A stretch of 13,151 bases of DNA, from positions 1 to 13,151 of the forward strand of contig JAVBQX010000116.1 in the NCBI GenBank assembly GCA_031548645.1, given 5' to 3'. Origin of the DNA: WRMR01 sp031548645. GTDB lineage: Bacteria > Planctomycetota > Planctomycetia > Pirellulales > Thermoguttaceae. Of this stretch, positions 6,428-13,151 are shown piece after piece (positions within the stretch are counted from its first letter, which is position 1; every line of letters starts with the position of its first letter). The notes beneath the pieces were generated by a model. That model was given only the letters and a program-made list of their open reading frames with translations. It was not told the DNA's origin and did not search any database. Made by a program: the position numbers and the translations under genes.

Positions 6428-7165
6428 TTATTCCTGATTTTCGTTTACAAAAACATCGCTTTCCGAGGTAAAGTCGCAAATCAGGTATTCGTACACTTCT
6501 TTCGCATTTTGCAGGAAGTCGGGCATGTAGTTTTTGCGAATATAGGCAAGAAGTTGCAGCCGTTGCGGCTTTGAGAGGACGGCTTTGCCATCAATTTTCG
6601 CGAGAATTTCCTCCGGCTCCCGCCCGATGGCCGGAAGAGCCCATTTACCCCCGATCGCGAAGGTGCGAAGGCCTGCCAGTTGCTTGCCGGTTTCAAGCTG
6701 GTGAATGACCATCTCGACGAATTTGAACGTGCCCGAATTCGGAAGCAAGTCTTTGTTATGCCGGGCACTTACGAATCCGCTGCCCATGTTGTACTGCCAG
6801 CCTTTGCTGATTTCCCAAGAGGCGACCATGCGGTCGTGCGCAAAAATAAAATACCGGAAATTCGGCGAAAGTTTTGTCGGCGGGTCATGCGTCGGCAGAC
6901 GTTCCATATTATCGTACATCACGGGGGTTTCGTCACCGGGTTGCGGCACGATTTCATCGTCATGTGCCGGGGCGGAATCGACAGAAGTTGCTTTCTCCGC
7001 AATGTTTGACGTCTCATGAACCTGTTTGGTTTCCTGTGCGGTATTATTTTCCGGCACGATGAGTATTTCGGATTTGCACTTGGGGCAGTGTCGAACCTGT
7101 CCCAGAAGCTCGTCTTTTGCTTCGATTTTGCTGCCACAATTCTTACATATCACCCGAATAGCCAT
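6428..7165 (-). CDS. Zinc-ribbon hypothetical protein
   Basis: This 245-residue protein begins with a compact zinc ribbon, C7-x2-C10 and C27-x2-C30, of the kind found at the N-terminus of many planctomycete and deltaproteobacterial proteins (MJ0042-like). Residues about 38-100 are polar, rich in Glu, Asp, Thr and Pro, and probably disordered. Residues 101-232 form a separate domain with several tryptophans and aromatic residues (for example YFIFAHDRM at 105-113 and GWQYNMGSG at 122-130) that I do not recognise. There is no signal peptide or membrane helix. A GGGGG stretch about 6-10 bases before the ATG at 7165 serves as the ribosome binding site. It converges on the kinase gene with 30 bp between the stops; a functional link is possible but not shown. 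Base composition is richer in AT than its neighbours. Confidence 0.75.
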   Translation of the reverse strand: MAIRVICKNCGSKIEAKDELLGQVRHCPKCKSEILIVPENNTAQETKQVHETSNIAEKATSVDSAPAHDDEIVPQPGDETPVMYDNMERLPTHDPPTKLSPNFRYFIFAHDRMVASWEISKGWQYNMGSGFVSARHNKDLLPNSGTFKFVEMVIHQLETGKQLAGLRTFAIGGKWALPAIGREPEEILAKIDGKAVLSKPQRLQLLAYIRKNYMPDFLQNAKEVYEYLICDFTSESDVFVNENQE

Positions 7166-7473
7166 GTTCGCCCCCTTGTATAAACAGCGAAAAATTGGGA
7201 GAATAAACAGGTTATGCTCCGGCGACCGGACACGGTTCCGCCGGGTTGTCCCAAAACAGCCAAAACAAATTGTCGGCCAGTGACGATAATTTGGGTATCC
7301 TCTCTTTATATTATATCCACTTCACGGAAAAATCTCAAACGAATTCGACCAAACCCGTCAAATTTGCGGTAAGGCAGAATTTGCCGATTTTTTACTTTTG
7401 ACCAATACAACTTCAATCGAAAATAGACACCCCGGGCCATCCGATCAACGCGGCCCATCGGAGAACAACGCAC
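7166..7473. other. Divergent intergenic region between the zinc-ribbon and lipid-synthase genes
   Basis: This 308-bp AT-rich spacer holds the leaders of two divergent genes. I find no coding frame in it and none of the repeat families A-D. TTTATATTATA at 7305-7315 could contain a -10 box but has no well-spaced -35. A stem followed by a T-run lies at 7367-7393 and is listed separately. Confidence 0.5.
7367..7393 (+). terminator. Possible leader terminator or attenuator before the FAAL-ACP-AOS gene
   Basis: CGGTAAG (7367-7373) pairs with TTTGCCG (7380-7386) around a 6-base loop, using two G-T pairs. Six T's follow at 7388-7393. No + strand gene ends upstream, so if it works it would stop transcripts started in the 7166-7366 spacer before they reach the GTG at 7474. 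The stem is short and the function is inferred. Confidence 0.3.
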
Positions 7474-10400
7474 GTGCGAGACGAATATTTTTCCTCCACC
7501 ATCTATTCCCCGGCCAATCTGGTCGAAATGCTGCGCTACCGTTGCCATGCGCAGCGGGACGACCTCGCGTTTTTGTATCTTGCCAACGGCGAATCGGACG
7601 AGATTCCGCTGACATACTTTGAACTCGACCGCCGCGCACGGGCCATCGGGGCCTGGTTGCAGGAACGGAAGCTTTCCGGCAAGCGGGTGCTTTTGCTGTA
7701 CCCGCCGGGGATTGATTTCATTGCGGCGTTTTTCGGCTGCCTTTATGCCGGGTCGGTCGCCGTGCCGGTGTACCCGCCGCGGCGAAACCGCTCCATGCAA
7801 CGCATCAGCGCCGTCGTGCAAAGCGCCGAAGCCAGCGCGGCATTGACGACCGTCGACGTGCTCGAACGCGTCAGAATATTGGCCGACGAAGCGCCTGAAT
7901 TGAGCAAGCTGACCTGGCACGCCTCGAACGACATGCCGGAGTCGCTTGAAGACGCCTGGCAGATGCCCGACATTTCGGAACACTCGCTCGCATTCCTGCA
8001 ATACACCTCCGGCTCGACCGGTACGCCGAAAGGCGTCATGCTGTCGCACGGGAACATGCTGCACAACTCGCGGCTGATCAGCCTCGCCTTCGAACACACG
8101 CGGGCGTCGAGGGGCGTGTTCTGGCTGCCGAGTTATCACGACATGGGGCTCATCGGCGGGATTTTGCAGCCCGTGTATTGGGGCCGGCCGAACATCCTCA
8201 TGGCGCCGCTGGCCTTTTTGCAGAAGCCGATCCGCTGGCTCGCGGCGATTTCGAAATATCGCGGCACGACCAGCGGCGGACCGAATTTCGCGTTCGACCT
8301 TTGCACGCGCCAGATCACCGAAGAACAGATCGACGGCCTGGATTTGAGTTGCTGGAAGGTCGCCTTCAACGGGGCCGAGCCCGTGCAGGCGGAAACGCTC
8401 GACCTGTTCGCGCGAAAATTCGAGCGTTGCGGCTTTCGCTACGAATCGTTTTATCCCTGTTTCGGGCTGGCCGAAGCGACGCTCATCGTCAGCGGCGGAC
8501 AACTGGGCCAGAAGCCGGTCATCATGCCGGTCGACGCCGACGCGCTGGCCAACGGCATCGCGAAGGAAACCGCCGATGACGCGGCGAAAACGCGCTGGCT
8601 CGTTTCGAGCGGCCAGAATTTGATCGACCAGCGGACGGCGATCGTCAACCCGGAAACGGAACTCGAATGCCCGGAAGGAACGGTCGGCGAAATCTGGGTT
8701 CGCGGGCCGAGCATCGCGCAAGGCTACTGGGACGCTCCCGACGCGACGGAACTGACCTTCCGCGCGACGATCAAGGACACCGGCGAAGGGCCGTTCATGC
8801 GCACCGGCGACTTGGGGTTCGTCAAGGACGGCGAGATTTTCGTGACCGGACGCATCAAGGACCTGATCATCATCCACGGCGTCAACGTGTATCCTCAGGA
8901 CATCGAATCGACCGTGCAGAAGGTGCATCCCGACCTGCGGGTCAACAGCGGCGGGGCCTTCATGGTCGACGACGGGCATTCGGAACGCCTCGTCATCGTG
9001 CAGGAAGTCGAACGCACCTTCGTCCACGAACCGCAGGCCGTCGCCGACCTGTTCGCCGCGATTCGCAAGGCGGTCGCCGTCGAGCACGAGATCGCGCCGG
9101 ACGCCATCGTGCTGATCAAGGCCGGCAGCGTCCCGAAAACCTCCAGCGGCAAGGTGCAGCGGCATCGCTGCCGCGAGGATTACATCGCCGGGACGCTCAA
9201 AACCTTCGACCAGTGGGCCGCGCCCGGCTCGCCGCTGGCGAAGAAGGATTTTCTCGACAGGTCGGAAACGCTCAAGCTGGGCGTGCCCGGCGATCGCCAG
9301 ACGGCCGAGCGTCTCAAGCAGCGCCGTCGCGAGGCCAAGGCGAAGGAACGCGAAAAACTGGCCGCGGCCCCCGAGGCGGACGCGACCGCGCAGCAGACCC
9401 GCGTCTTTTCGCTTTCGTTCGAGGAAACGAAGGACGCCGTGCTGGAGGAAGTGCGGAAGGTCGGACGCGAACGGGCCCAGGGCATCACGCTCGAAACGGA
9501 CATCACCGAACTGGGGCTCGACTCGCTGGAGCGGATGGAAATTCTGGCCTCGCTCGAAGACCGCTTCGGCGGACAGTTTCCCGAGTCGGTGCTGCCGACG
9601 CTTTACACGGCGCAGGAAGTCGTCGAGGCGGTGCAGAAATATCTCGGCGGCGCGACGAAACCCGCGTCCGCGAAATCCCTGCTGCCCGAATCGGGCGACG
9701 TGCCGGAGGAATGGTACGAAATCGACCGTTTCCCGGAATACAAGGCCCTGCGCGAGCGGCTCGACCTGGCCAGTTCGCTCGGGCTGAACCGCTTTTTCGA
9801 TGAACACGAATCGGTGACAAACGATCGGACGATCATCGGCGGCAAGGAGTACATCAACTTTTCAAGCTACAATTACGTCAACATGTCGGGCGACCCCGCG
9901 GTGACGAAAGCGGCGCAGGACGCCTGTGCGAAATACGGGACGAGCGTTTCGGCCAGCCGGCTCGTGTCGGGCGAAAAGCCGATCCACCGCGAACTGGAAC
10001 GCGAAATCTCGAAATTTTTGGGGACCGAAGACACGATCGTCATGGTCGGCGGGCATTCGACGAACGAATCGGTGATCGGGCACCTGCTCAACGAGGACGA
10101 CCTGATTCTCATGGACGCGCTTTCGCACAACAGCATCGTGCAGGGCGCGTTGCTCAGCGGGGCGCGGCGGCGGCCCTTCCCGCACAACGACCTCGACGCC
10201 GCCGACTGGATTCTCAAAAAGCACCGCGACCAGTATCGCCGGGTGCTCATCGCCGTCGAGGGCGTTTACAGCATGGACGGCGATTACCCCGACCTGGCCC
10301 GTTTGGTCGAAATCAAGAAGCAGCACAAATGCCTGCTCATGGTCGACGAGGCCCACTCGCTCGGCGTGTTGGGCAAAACGGGCCGCGGCATCGGCGAGCA

Positions 10401-10917
10401 TTTTGGCGTCAACCGCGCCGACGTGGACGTCTGGATGTGTACGTTGAGCAAGACCTTCGCCAGTTGCGGCGGCTACATTTCCGGCTCGAAAGCGCTGGTC
10501 GAATACCTCAAGTTCACCGCGCCGGGCTTCGTGTTCAGCGTGGGCATCTCGCCGGCCAATACGGCGGCGGCTCTCGCGGCGCTTAAGTTATTGGAGAAAG
10601 AACCGCAACGGGTCGACCGCTTGCGAAAGAATTGCGAACTGTTCCTGAAACTGGCCAAGGAACGCGGACTCGACACGGGCCTGAGCAAGGATTCGGCGGT
10701 CATTCCGGTCATCATCGGCAATTCGGTGCAGAGTTTGATGCTGTCGAAAGGCCTGTTCGGCCGCGGAATCAACGTACAGCCGATCGTGCATCCCGCCGTC
10801 GAGGAAAAAGCCGCACGTTTGCGTTTCTTCATCACCTCGGCCCACACGGAGAAGCAGATTCGCTACACGGTCGACGCCACGGCGGAGGAACTGGCGAAAC
10901 TCGCCGGGAATTCGTGA
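7474..10917 (+). CDS. Fatty acyl-AMP ligase - acyl carrier protein - alpha-oxoamine synthase fusion
   Basis: One chain of 1147 residues carries three catalytic parts. Residues 1-590 are a fatty acyl-AMP ligase (FAAL) of the adenylate-forming superfamily: YTSGSTGTPKG (177-187), FYPCFGLAEATL (326-337), RTGDLG (443-448), and PKTSSGK with the adenylation lysine Lys560. A charged, probably helical linker follows (605-640). Residues 645-725 are an acyl carrier protein with the phosphopantetheine serine in GLDSLERME (Ser684). Residues 745-1147 are a PLP-dependent alpha-oxoamine synthase (BioF / serine palmitoyltransferase / KBL family): VEGVYSMDGD (928-937), VDEAH (957-961) and TLSKTFASCGG with the PLP lysine Lys993. 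In this family the synthase joins an acyl thioester to an amino acid and releases CO2. The expected route is free fatty acid, acyl-AMP, acyl-ACP, then a long-chain amino-ketone. The start is GTG with GGAG ten bases upstream (7460-7463). Amino acid and chain-length preference are unknown. Confidence 0.9.
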   Translation: MRDEYFSSTIYSPANLVEMLRYRCHAQRDDLAFLYLANGESDEIPLTYFELDRRARAIGAWLQERKLSGKRVLLLYPPGIDFIAAFFGCLYAGSVAVPVYPPRRNRSMQRISAVVQSAEASAALTTVDVLERVRILADEAPELSKLTWHASNDMPESLEDAWQMPDISEHSLAFLQYTSGSTGTPKGVMLSHGNMLHNSRLISLAFEHTRASRGVFWLPSYHDMGLIGGILQPVYWGRPNILMAPLAFLQKPIRWLAAISKYRGTTSGGPNFAFDLCTRQITEEQIDGLDLSCWKVAFNGAEPVQAETLDLFARKFERCGFRYESFYPCFGLAEATLIVSGGQLGQKPVIMPVDADALANGIAKETADDAAKTRWLVSSGQNLIDQRTAIVNPETELECPEGTVGEIWVRGPSIAQGYWDAPDATELTFRATIKDTGEGPFMRTGDLGFVKDGEIFVTGRIKDLIIIHGVNVYPQDIESTVQKVHPDLRVNSGGAFMVDDGHSERLVIVQEVERTFVHEPQAVADLFAAIRKAVAVEHEIAPDAIVLIKAGSVPKTSSGKVQRHRCREDYIAGTLKTFDQWAAPGSPLAKKDFLDRSETLKLGVPGDRQTAERLKQRRREAKAKEREKLAAAPEADATAQQTRVFSLSFEETKDAVLEEVRKVGRERAQGITLETDITELGLDSLERMEILASLEDRFGGQFPESVLPTLYTAQEVVEAVQKYLGGATKPASAKSLLPESGDVPEEWYEIDRFPEYKALRERLDLASSLGLNRFFDEHESVTNDRTIIGGKEYINFSSYNYVNMSGDPAVTKAAQDACAKYGTSVSASRLVSGEKPIHRELEREISKFLGTEDTIVMVGGHSTNESVIGHLLNEDDLILMDALSHNSIVQGALLSGARRRPFPHNDLDAADWILKKHRDQYRRVLIAVEGVYSMDGDYPDLARLVEIKKQHKCLLMVDEAHSLGVLGKTGRGIGEHFGVNRADVDVWMCTLSKTFASCGGYISGSKALVEYLKFTAPGFVFSVGISPANTAAALAALKLLEKEPQRVDRLRKNCELFLKLAKERGLDTGLSKDSAVIPVIIGNSVQSLMLSKGLFGRGINVQPIVHPAVEEKAARLRFFITSAHTEKQIRYTVDATAEELAKLAGNS

Positions 10918-10921
10918 AATC

Positions 10922-10950
10922 AATTCTTAGCCGCCGAACTTGTTCGACGC
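10922..10950 (+). repeat. Palindromic repeat, copy 2 (family C)
   Basis: This 29-bp copy (core CCGAAC-TT-GTTCG) starts six bases after the stop of the FAAL-ACP-AOS gene. It differs from 11611-11639 at one position. It abuts the family A unit that follows directly. Confidence 0.75.
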
Positions 10951-11031
10951 AAGGTAGGGCGGTCTCGCCGAGACCGCCGAAAACCAACGTTAACAAAATC
11001 CAGCGGCGGTCACGGCGTGACCGCCCTACCT
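10950..11031. repeat. Two-arm palindromic repeat unit, copy 2 (family A)
   Basis: Both 29-bp arms (10950-10978 and 11003-11031) are identical to those at 222-250 and 339-367 about 10.7 kb away. The central spacer is 24 bp here against 88 bp there, with unrelated sequence. The arms form the same GGCGGTCTC and GGCGGTCAC hairpins. Conserved ends with a variable middle fit a unit defined by its ends, such as REP-like or MITE-like DNA. Confidence 0.85.
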
Positions 11032-11037
11032 TTACCG

Positions 11038-11063
11038 GAGCCCGAAGCGTAAGCGAGGGACAA
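11038..11063 (+). repeat. 26-bp ARSVSEGQ-type repeat, copy 2 (family B)
   Basis: This copy is identical over 26 bp to 2954-2979 and 11554-11579. It follows the family A unit after six bases and ends 34 bp before the cyclophilin start. Confidence 0.85.
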
Positions 11064-11097
11064 ATTCATTTATTAATAACCCCACAGGAAACACACC

Positions 11098-11532
11098 ATG
11101 AAAATCGCCGCCATTGAAACCCCGAGGGGGACCATCAAGCTGGAACTTTACGCCGATAAAACACCGGTCACGGTCAAGAATTTTGAAGACCTGGCCAACT
11201 CCGGGTTTTACGACGGCCTGACCTTTCACCGCGTTATCAAGGATTTCATGATCCAGGCCGGATGCCCCAAAGGCACCGGGACGGGCGGGCCTGGTTATGA
11301 GTTCGAGGATGAATTTCACCCCGACCTGAAACACGACGGCCCCGGCGTGCTTTCGATGGCCAACGCCGGCCCGGACACGAACGGCTCGCAATTTTTCATC
11401 ACGCACGTCGAAACGCCGTGGCTCGACGGAAAGCATACCGTCTTCGGCCGCGTCATCGAAGGCCAGGACGTCGTCGACGCCGTCAAACAGGGCGACAAGA
11501 TGATTTCCGTCAAAGTTGTCGACGTGAAGTGA
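11098..11532 (+). CDS. ppiB: Cyclophilin-type peptidyl-prolyl cis-trans isomerase
   Basis: This 144-residue, single-domain cyclophilin catalyses cis-trans isomerisation of peptide bonds before proline and so helps protein folding. All the usual active-site residues are present: FHRVI with Arg45, Phe50-Met51, Gln53, the segment SMANAGPDTNGSQFF (86-100) with Ala88 and Phe100, and WLDGKH with Trp108 and His113. There is no signal peptide, so it is cytoplasmic. It is somewhat shorter than E. coli PpiB but complete. AGGAAA at 11086-11091 gives well-spaced ribosome binding for the ATG at 11098. It lies between two repeat clusters; whether it shares a transcript with xseB downstream is unclear. The symbol follows family resemblance; ppiB-type genes are often annotated simply as peptidylprolyl isomerase. 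Confidence 0.92.
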   Translation: MKIAAIETPRGTIKLELYADKTPVTVKNFEDLANSGFYDGLTFHRVIKDFMIQAGCPKGTGTGGPGYEFEDEFHPDLKHDGPGVLSMANAGPDTNGSQFFITHVETPWLDGKHTVFGRVIEGQDVVDAVKQGDKMISVKVVDVK

Positions 11533-11553
11533 ACGATTTGACCAATGTAACCG

Positions 11554-11579
11554 GAGCCCGAAGCGTAAGCGAGGGACAA
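11554..11579 (+). repeat. 26-bp ARSVSEGQ-type repeat, copy 3 (family B)
   Basis: This third exact copy of the 26-bp repeat starts 21 bp after the cyclophilin stop. It opens a mosaic of repeats that runs almost to the xseB ribosome binding site. Confidence 0.85.
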
Positions 11580-11581
11580 GG

Positions 11582-11615
11582 AAATGCAGAGTGCAGAATG
11601 ATGAATGCAGAATTC
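11582..11615 (+). repeat. Short imperfect TGCAGA repeats
   Basis: The motif TGCAGA recurs three times in 34 bp: TGCAGAG, TGCAGAATGA and TGCAGAATTC. It reads as AECRMMNAE in one frame, a phrase I recall from repeats in some planctomycete and related genomes. It is wedged between the family B and family C repeats. Confidence 0.45.
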
Positions 11616-11639
11616 TTAGCCGCCGAACTTGTTCGGCGC
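11611..11639 (+). repeat. Palindromic repeat, copy 3 (family C)
   Basis: The core CGCCGAAC-TT-GTTCGGCG is a perfect 8-bp inverted repeat. It matches 10922-10950 with one mismatch and 3007-3031 in reverse complement. It runs directly into a degenerate family A arm. Confidence 0.75.
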
Positions 11640-11642
11640 ATT

Positions 11643-11671
11643 GCGGCGATCGCGGCGTGACTGCCGCACCT
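11643..11671. repeat. Degenerate right arm of the family A repeat
   Basis: This 29-bp stretch aligns with the arm at 339-367 with five mismatches, and the three bases before it (ATT) also match. The mismatches break the hairpin symmetry, so it looks like a decayed solo arm. No left arm is found nearby. Confidence 0.6.
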
Positions 11672-11693
11672 TCAACCCCACGGGAGAATTTCA

Positions 11694-12125
11694 ATGTCAC
11701 GTCAGGAGCCCCGTTCGACCGACGAGCGCGAGATCGACGGCATTTCGTTTGAAGACGCCCTCGCGCAACTGGAACGGATCGTGCGTTCGCTCGAAGCCGG
11801 GCAGTCGGGGCTTGAGGCGTCGCTGCAGGATTACGAAAAAGGCATCCGCCTGCTGCGGCACTGCCACGCAACGCTGCAAAACGCCGAGCGGCGCATCGAA
11901 ATATTGAAAAACGTTCGCCAGGACGGCGGGTTTGAGACGGAAATCGCCGTCGAAAATCAATTTTTGACCGACGCGGCCCTGCCGGGACAGCGTCGCGGCA
12001 CGGAAGCCGGGCCCGCTCCCGCCGCCGATGAAAAAACGCCGGTCGCACGCAAAAAACGCGTCCGCAAGGCTGTGCGGGAGAATGACTTGGACGAATCGGA
12101 CGACATACCCTTTGATTTTGACTGA
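11694..12125 (+). CDS. xseB: Exodeoxyribonuclease VII small subunit, with long C-terminal tail
   Basis: Residues 18-76 match the XseB helical hairpin: SFEDALAQLERIVRSLEAG (18-36), LQDYEKGIRLLRHCHATL (44-61) and NAERRIEIL (63-71). In exonuclease VII several small subunits wrap the XseA catalytic subunit, which degrades single-stranded DNA from both ends. XseB proteins are usually about 75-85 residues; this one has 143. The extra 65 residues are low in complexity, with a basic patch (ARKKRVRKAVR, 118-128) and an acidic end (DLDESDDIPFDFD, 131-143), probably disordered. GGGAG at 11682-11686 is seven bases before the ATG. The gene is followed 85 bp later by the prenyl synthase and then probably dxs, the order known from other bacteria. 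The large subunit gene is not in the window. Confidence 0.88.
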   Translation: MSRQEPRSTDEREIDGISFEDALAQLERIVRSLEAGQSGLEASLQDYEKGIRLLRHCHATLQNAERRIEILKNVRQDGGFETEIAVENQFLTDAALPGQRRGTEAGPAPAADEKTPVARKKRVRKAVRENDLDESDDIPFDFD

Positions 12126-12210
12126 AATTAACGTAAAATAGTTGCTGCACTGCAACTTACCAATGTTGCCGTGTTGACTGACAGCACAATACAAAACAAA
12201 GGCGATCAGC

Positions 12211-13128
12211 ATGGTGATATTCTCCGACCGGGAACAGCAGGAGATATTGGATTATCTCGAAACATTACGGAGCGAAATCAACGCGAAGCTGGACGAATAC
12301 ACCAGTTTCGGTTCGCGCTGTCCGAAATATCTGGCCGACCCGATGCGCTACAGTCTCCTGTCACCCGGAAAACGCTTCCGGCCGATTTTGACGCTGCTGG
12401 CCTGCGAAATTTGCGGCAGTGCCCGTTCGCACGCCATTCCGGCGGCCTGCGCGATTGAGATGATTCACACCTATTCGCTGATTCACGACGATCTGCCGGC
12501 GCTGGACAACGACGACTTGCGACGCGGGCAGTTGACCTGTCACATCAAATACGACGAATCAAGCGCGATTCTCGCGGGCGACGCGTTGCAGTGTTACGCG
12601 TATGAAGTCTTGAGCAAATTCGTGTTCCCCAAACACACGGCCGGGCGCTGCGTCGCCGTGTTGGCCGAAGCCTGTGGCCCGTGCGAATTGGTCGGCGGCC
12701 AGGCGGACGACATGGCCTGGAAGGAAAGCGGCTCCCCGTCGCTGGAATTCCTCGAATCGATTCACCAGCGCAAAACCGGCAGCATGATCCTGGCCGGGCT
12801 TCGCATGGGGGCGCTCATCGGCGGGGCCTCGAACCTGCAATACGAAAAACTGGAGGAATACGGCCACAATTACGGGCTGGCCTTCCAGATCACCGACGAC
12901 CTGCTCGACTGGGTCGGCGACGAGGAGACGACCGGCAAGCGCGTGCGCAAAGACAAATCGCAAGGCAAGCTGACCTTCCCGACCTTTCTCGGCGTCGAAG
13001 CCAGCCGGAACCAGGCCTACGAAAAGGTCAAGGCGGCCTGCGACGCGCTCGACATTTTCAAGAGCGACAGCATCGTGTACAAGTCGATGGTGGGCATGAC
13101 ACAACATCTTCTTGACAGGAAAAAGTGA
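12211..13128 (+). CDS. ispA: Polyprenyl (farnesyl/geranylgeranyl) diphosphate synthase
   Basis: This 305-residue trans-isoprenyl diphosphate synthase condenses isopentenyl diphosphate with allylic diphosphates to build C15-C20 prenyl chains in the cytoplasm. The signature motifs are GKRFRP (53-58), the first aspartate-rich motif DDLPALDNDD (93-102) followed by LRRG, KTG (188-190) and the second motif DDLLD (229-233). The first motif has the two-residue insertion of bacterial IspA/CrtE enzymes. Tyr88-Ser89 ahead of it are as in E. coli IspA, hinting at farnesyl diphosphate, but product length needs assay. Length is normal. AAGG at 12199-12202 lies eight bases before the ATG at 12211. The stop codon overlaps the next start (TGATG at 13126-13130), so the two are translationally coupled. 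A small hairpin (AGTTGC/GCAACT, 12140-12157) lies in the gap after xseB. Confidence 0.92.
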   Translation: MVIFSDREQQEILDYLETLRSEINAKLDEYTSFGSRCPKYLADPMRYSLLSPGKRFRPILTLLACEICGSARSHAIPAACAIEMIHTYSLIHDDLPALDNDDLRRGQLTCHIKYDESSAILAGDALQCYAYEVLSKFVFPKHTAGRCVAVLAEACGPCELVGGQADDMAWKESGSPSLEFLESIHQRKTGSMILAGLRMGALIGGASNLQYEKLEEYGHNYGLAFQITDDLLDWVGDEETTGKRVRKDKSQGKLTFPTFLGVEASRNQAYEKVKAACDALDIFKSDSIVYKSMVGMTQHLLDRKK

Positions 13129-13151
13129 TGCCCGAGATACTCCCGACGATC
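13128..13151 (+). CDS. dxs: Start of the next gene, probably 1-deoxy-D-xylulose-5-phosphate synthase (partial)
   Basis: Only eight codons (MPEILPTI) are in the window. The ATG shares its A with the TGA of the prenyl synthase, and AGGA at 13117-13120 is seven bases upstream, so the start is credible. The identification rests on two points: many bacteria have xseB-ispA-dxs in this order, and Dxs proteins often begin with a short stretch like this before the conserved DSPADLK region. If right, it makes the first committed intermediate of the MEP pathway, which feeds the enzyme encoded just before it. Confidence 0.55.

Noticed and set aside
7306..9807. Minus-strand open frame of 833 codons opposite the FAAL-ACP-AOS gene
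   Set aside because: No domain is visible in it, it is rich in Arg, His and Phe, and the + strand carries intact adenylation, carrier and PLP motifs.
11418..11660. Small + frame reading the ARSVSEGQ and AECRMMNAE phrases
   Set aside because: The peptide comes from non-coding repeats joined to an out-of-frame piece of the cyclophilin gene.
11032..12150. Minus-strand open frame of 372 codons over cyclophilin and xseB
   Set aside because: It reads through several intergenic repeats in reverse, and both + strand genes have conserved motifs and ribosome binding sites.

Overview
The window looks like a piece of a planctomycete chromosome. This is inferred from three things: a 26-bp intergenic repeat that reads as the peptide ARSVSEGQ on the + strand (three copies), which I recall as common in Pirellulales-type genomes; many starts with no Shine-Dalgarno sequence, next to some with a good one; and a membrane-anchored Hanks-type kinase and a zinc-ribbon protein of styles common in that phylum. 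Most genes are GC-rich. Two or three (about 3907-4860 and 6428-7470) are visibly richer in AT. I see no tRNA, rRNA, CRISPR array, integrase or transposase.

Layout. The left edge (2-205) is the 3' end of mutL. A 384-bp spacer follows, holding two structured repeat elements (222-367 and 392-512). Next is a long ATPase (590-2938) that is only the second half of UvrA, with a lysine-rich N-terminal tail and about 300 unexplained residues at the C-terminus. It converges on an alpha/beta-hydrolase (3058-3906, minus strand) whose nucleophile-elbow serine is replaced by aspartate. Divergent from the hydrolase is a small stand-alone protein resembling the 3'-phosphoesterase domain of LigD (4161-4694). 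A TATAAT-type promoter and a clear ribosome binding site then lead into a Ser/Thr kinase with one transmembrane helix (4865-6397), convergent with a zinc-ribbon protein (6428-7165, minus strand).

The most striking gene is the 1147-residue protein at 7474-10917. In one chain it joins a fatty acyl-AMP ligase, an acyl carrier protein and a PLP-dependent alpha-oxoamine synthase. In principle it can take a free fatty acid to a long-chain amino-ketone, the first step of sphingolipid-like chemistry. A spacer full of repeats follows, then a cyclophilin (11098-11532), another repeat mosaic, and the co-directional set xseB (11694-12125), an ispA-type prenyl synthase (12211-13128) and the first eight codons of what is probably dxs (13128 to the edge). 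The xseB-ispA-dxs order is well known in other bacteria and supplies prenyl diphosphates.

Themes. Four genes relate to DNA repair or nuclease work (mutL, half-UvrA, the LigD-PE-like protein, xseB), but they are not one operon and a shared role is only a guess. At least four families of short palindromic repeats are packed into the intergenic gaps in changing order and orientation, which suggests repeated insertion of small non-coding elements. The best candidates for undescribed biology are the FAAL-ACP-AOS fusion, the half-UvrA fusion, the serine-less hydrolase and the repeat mosaic.
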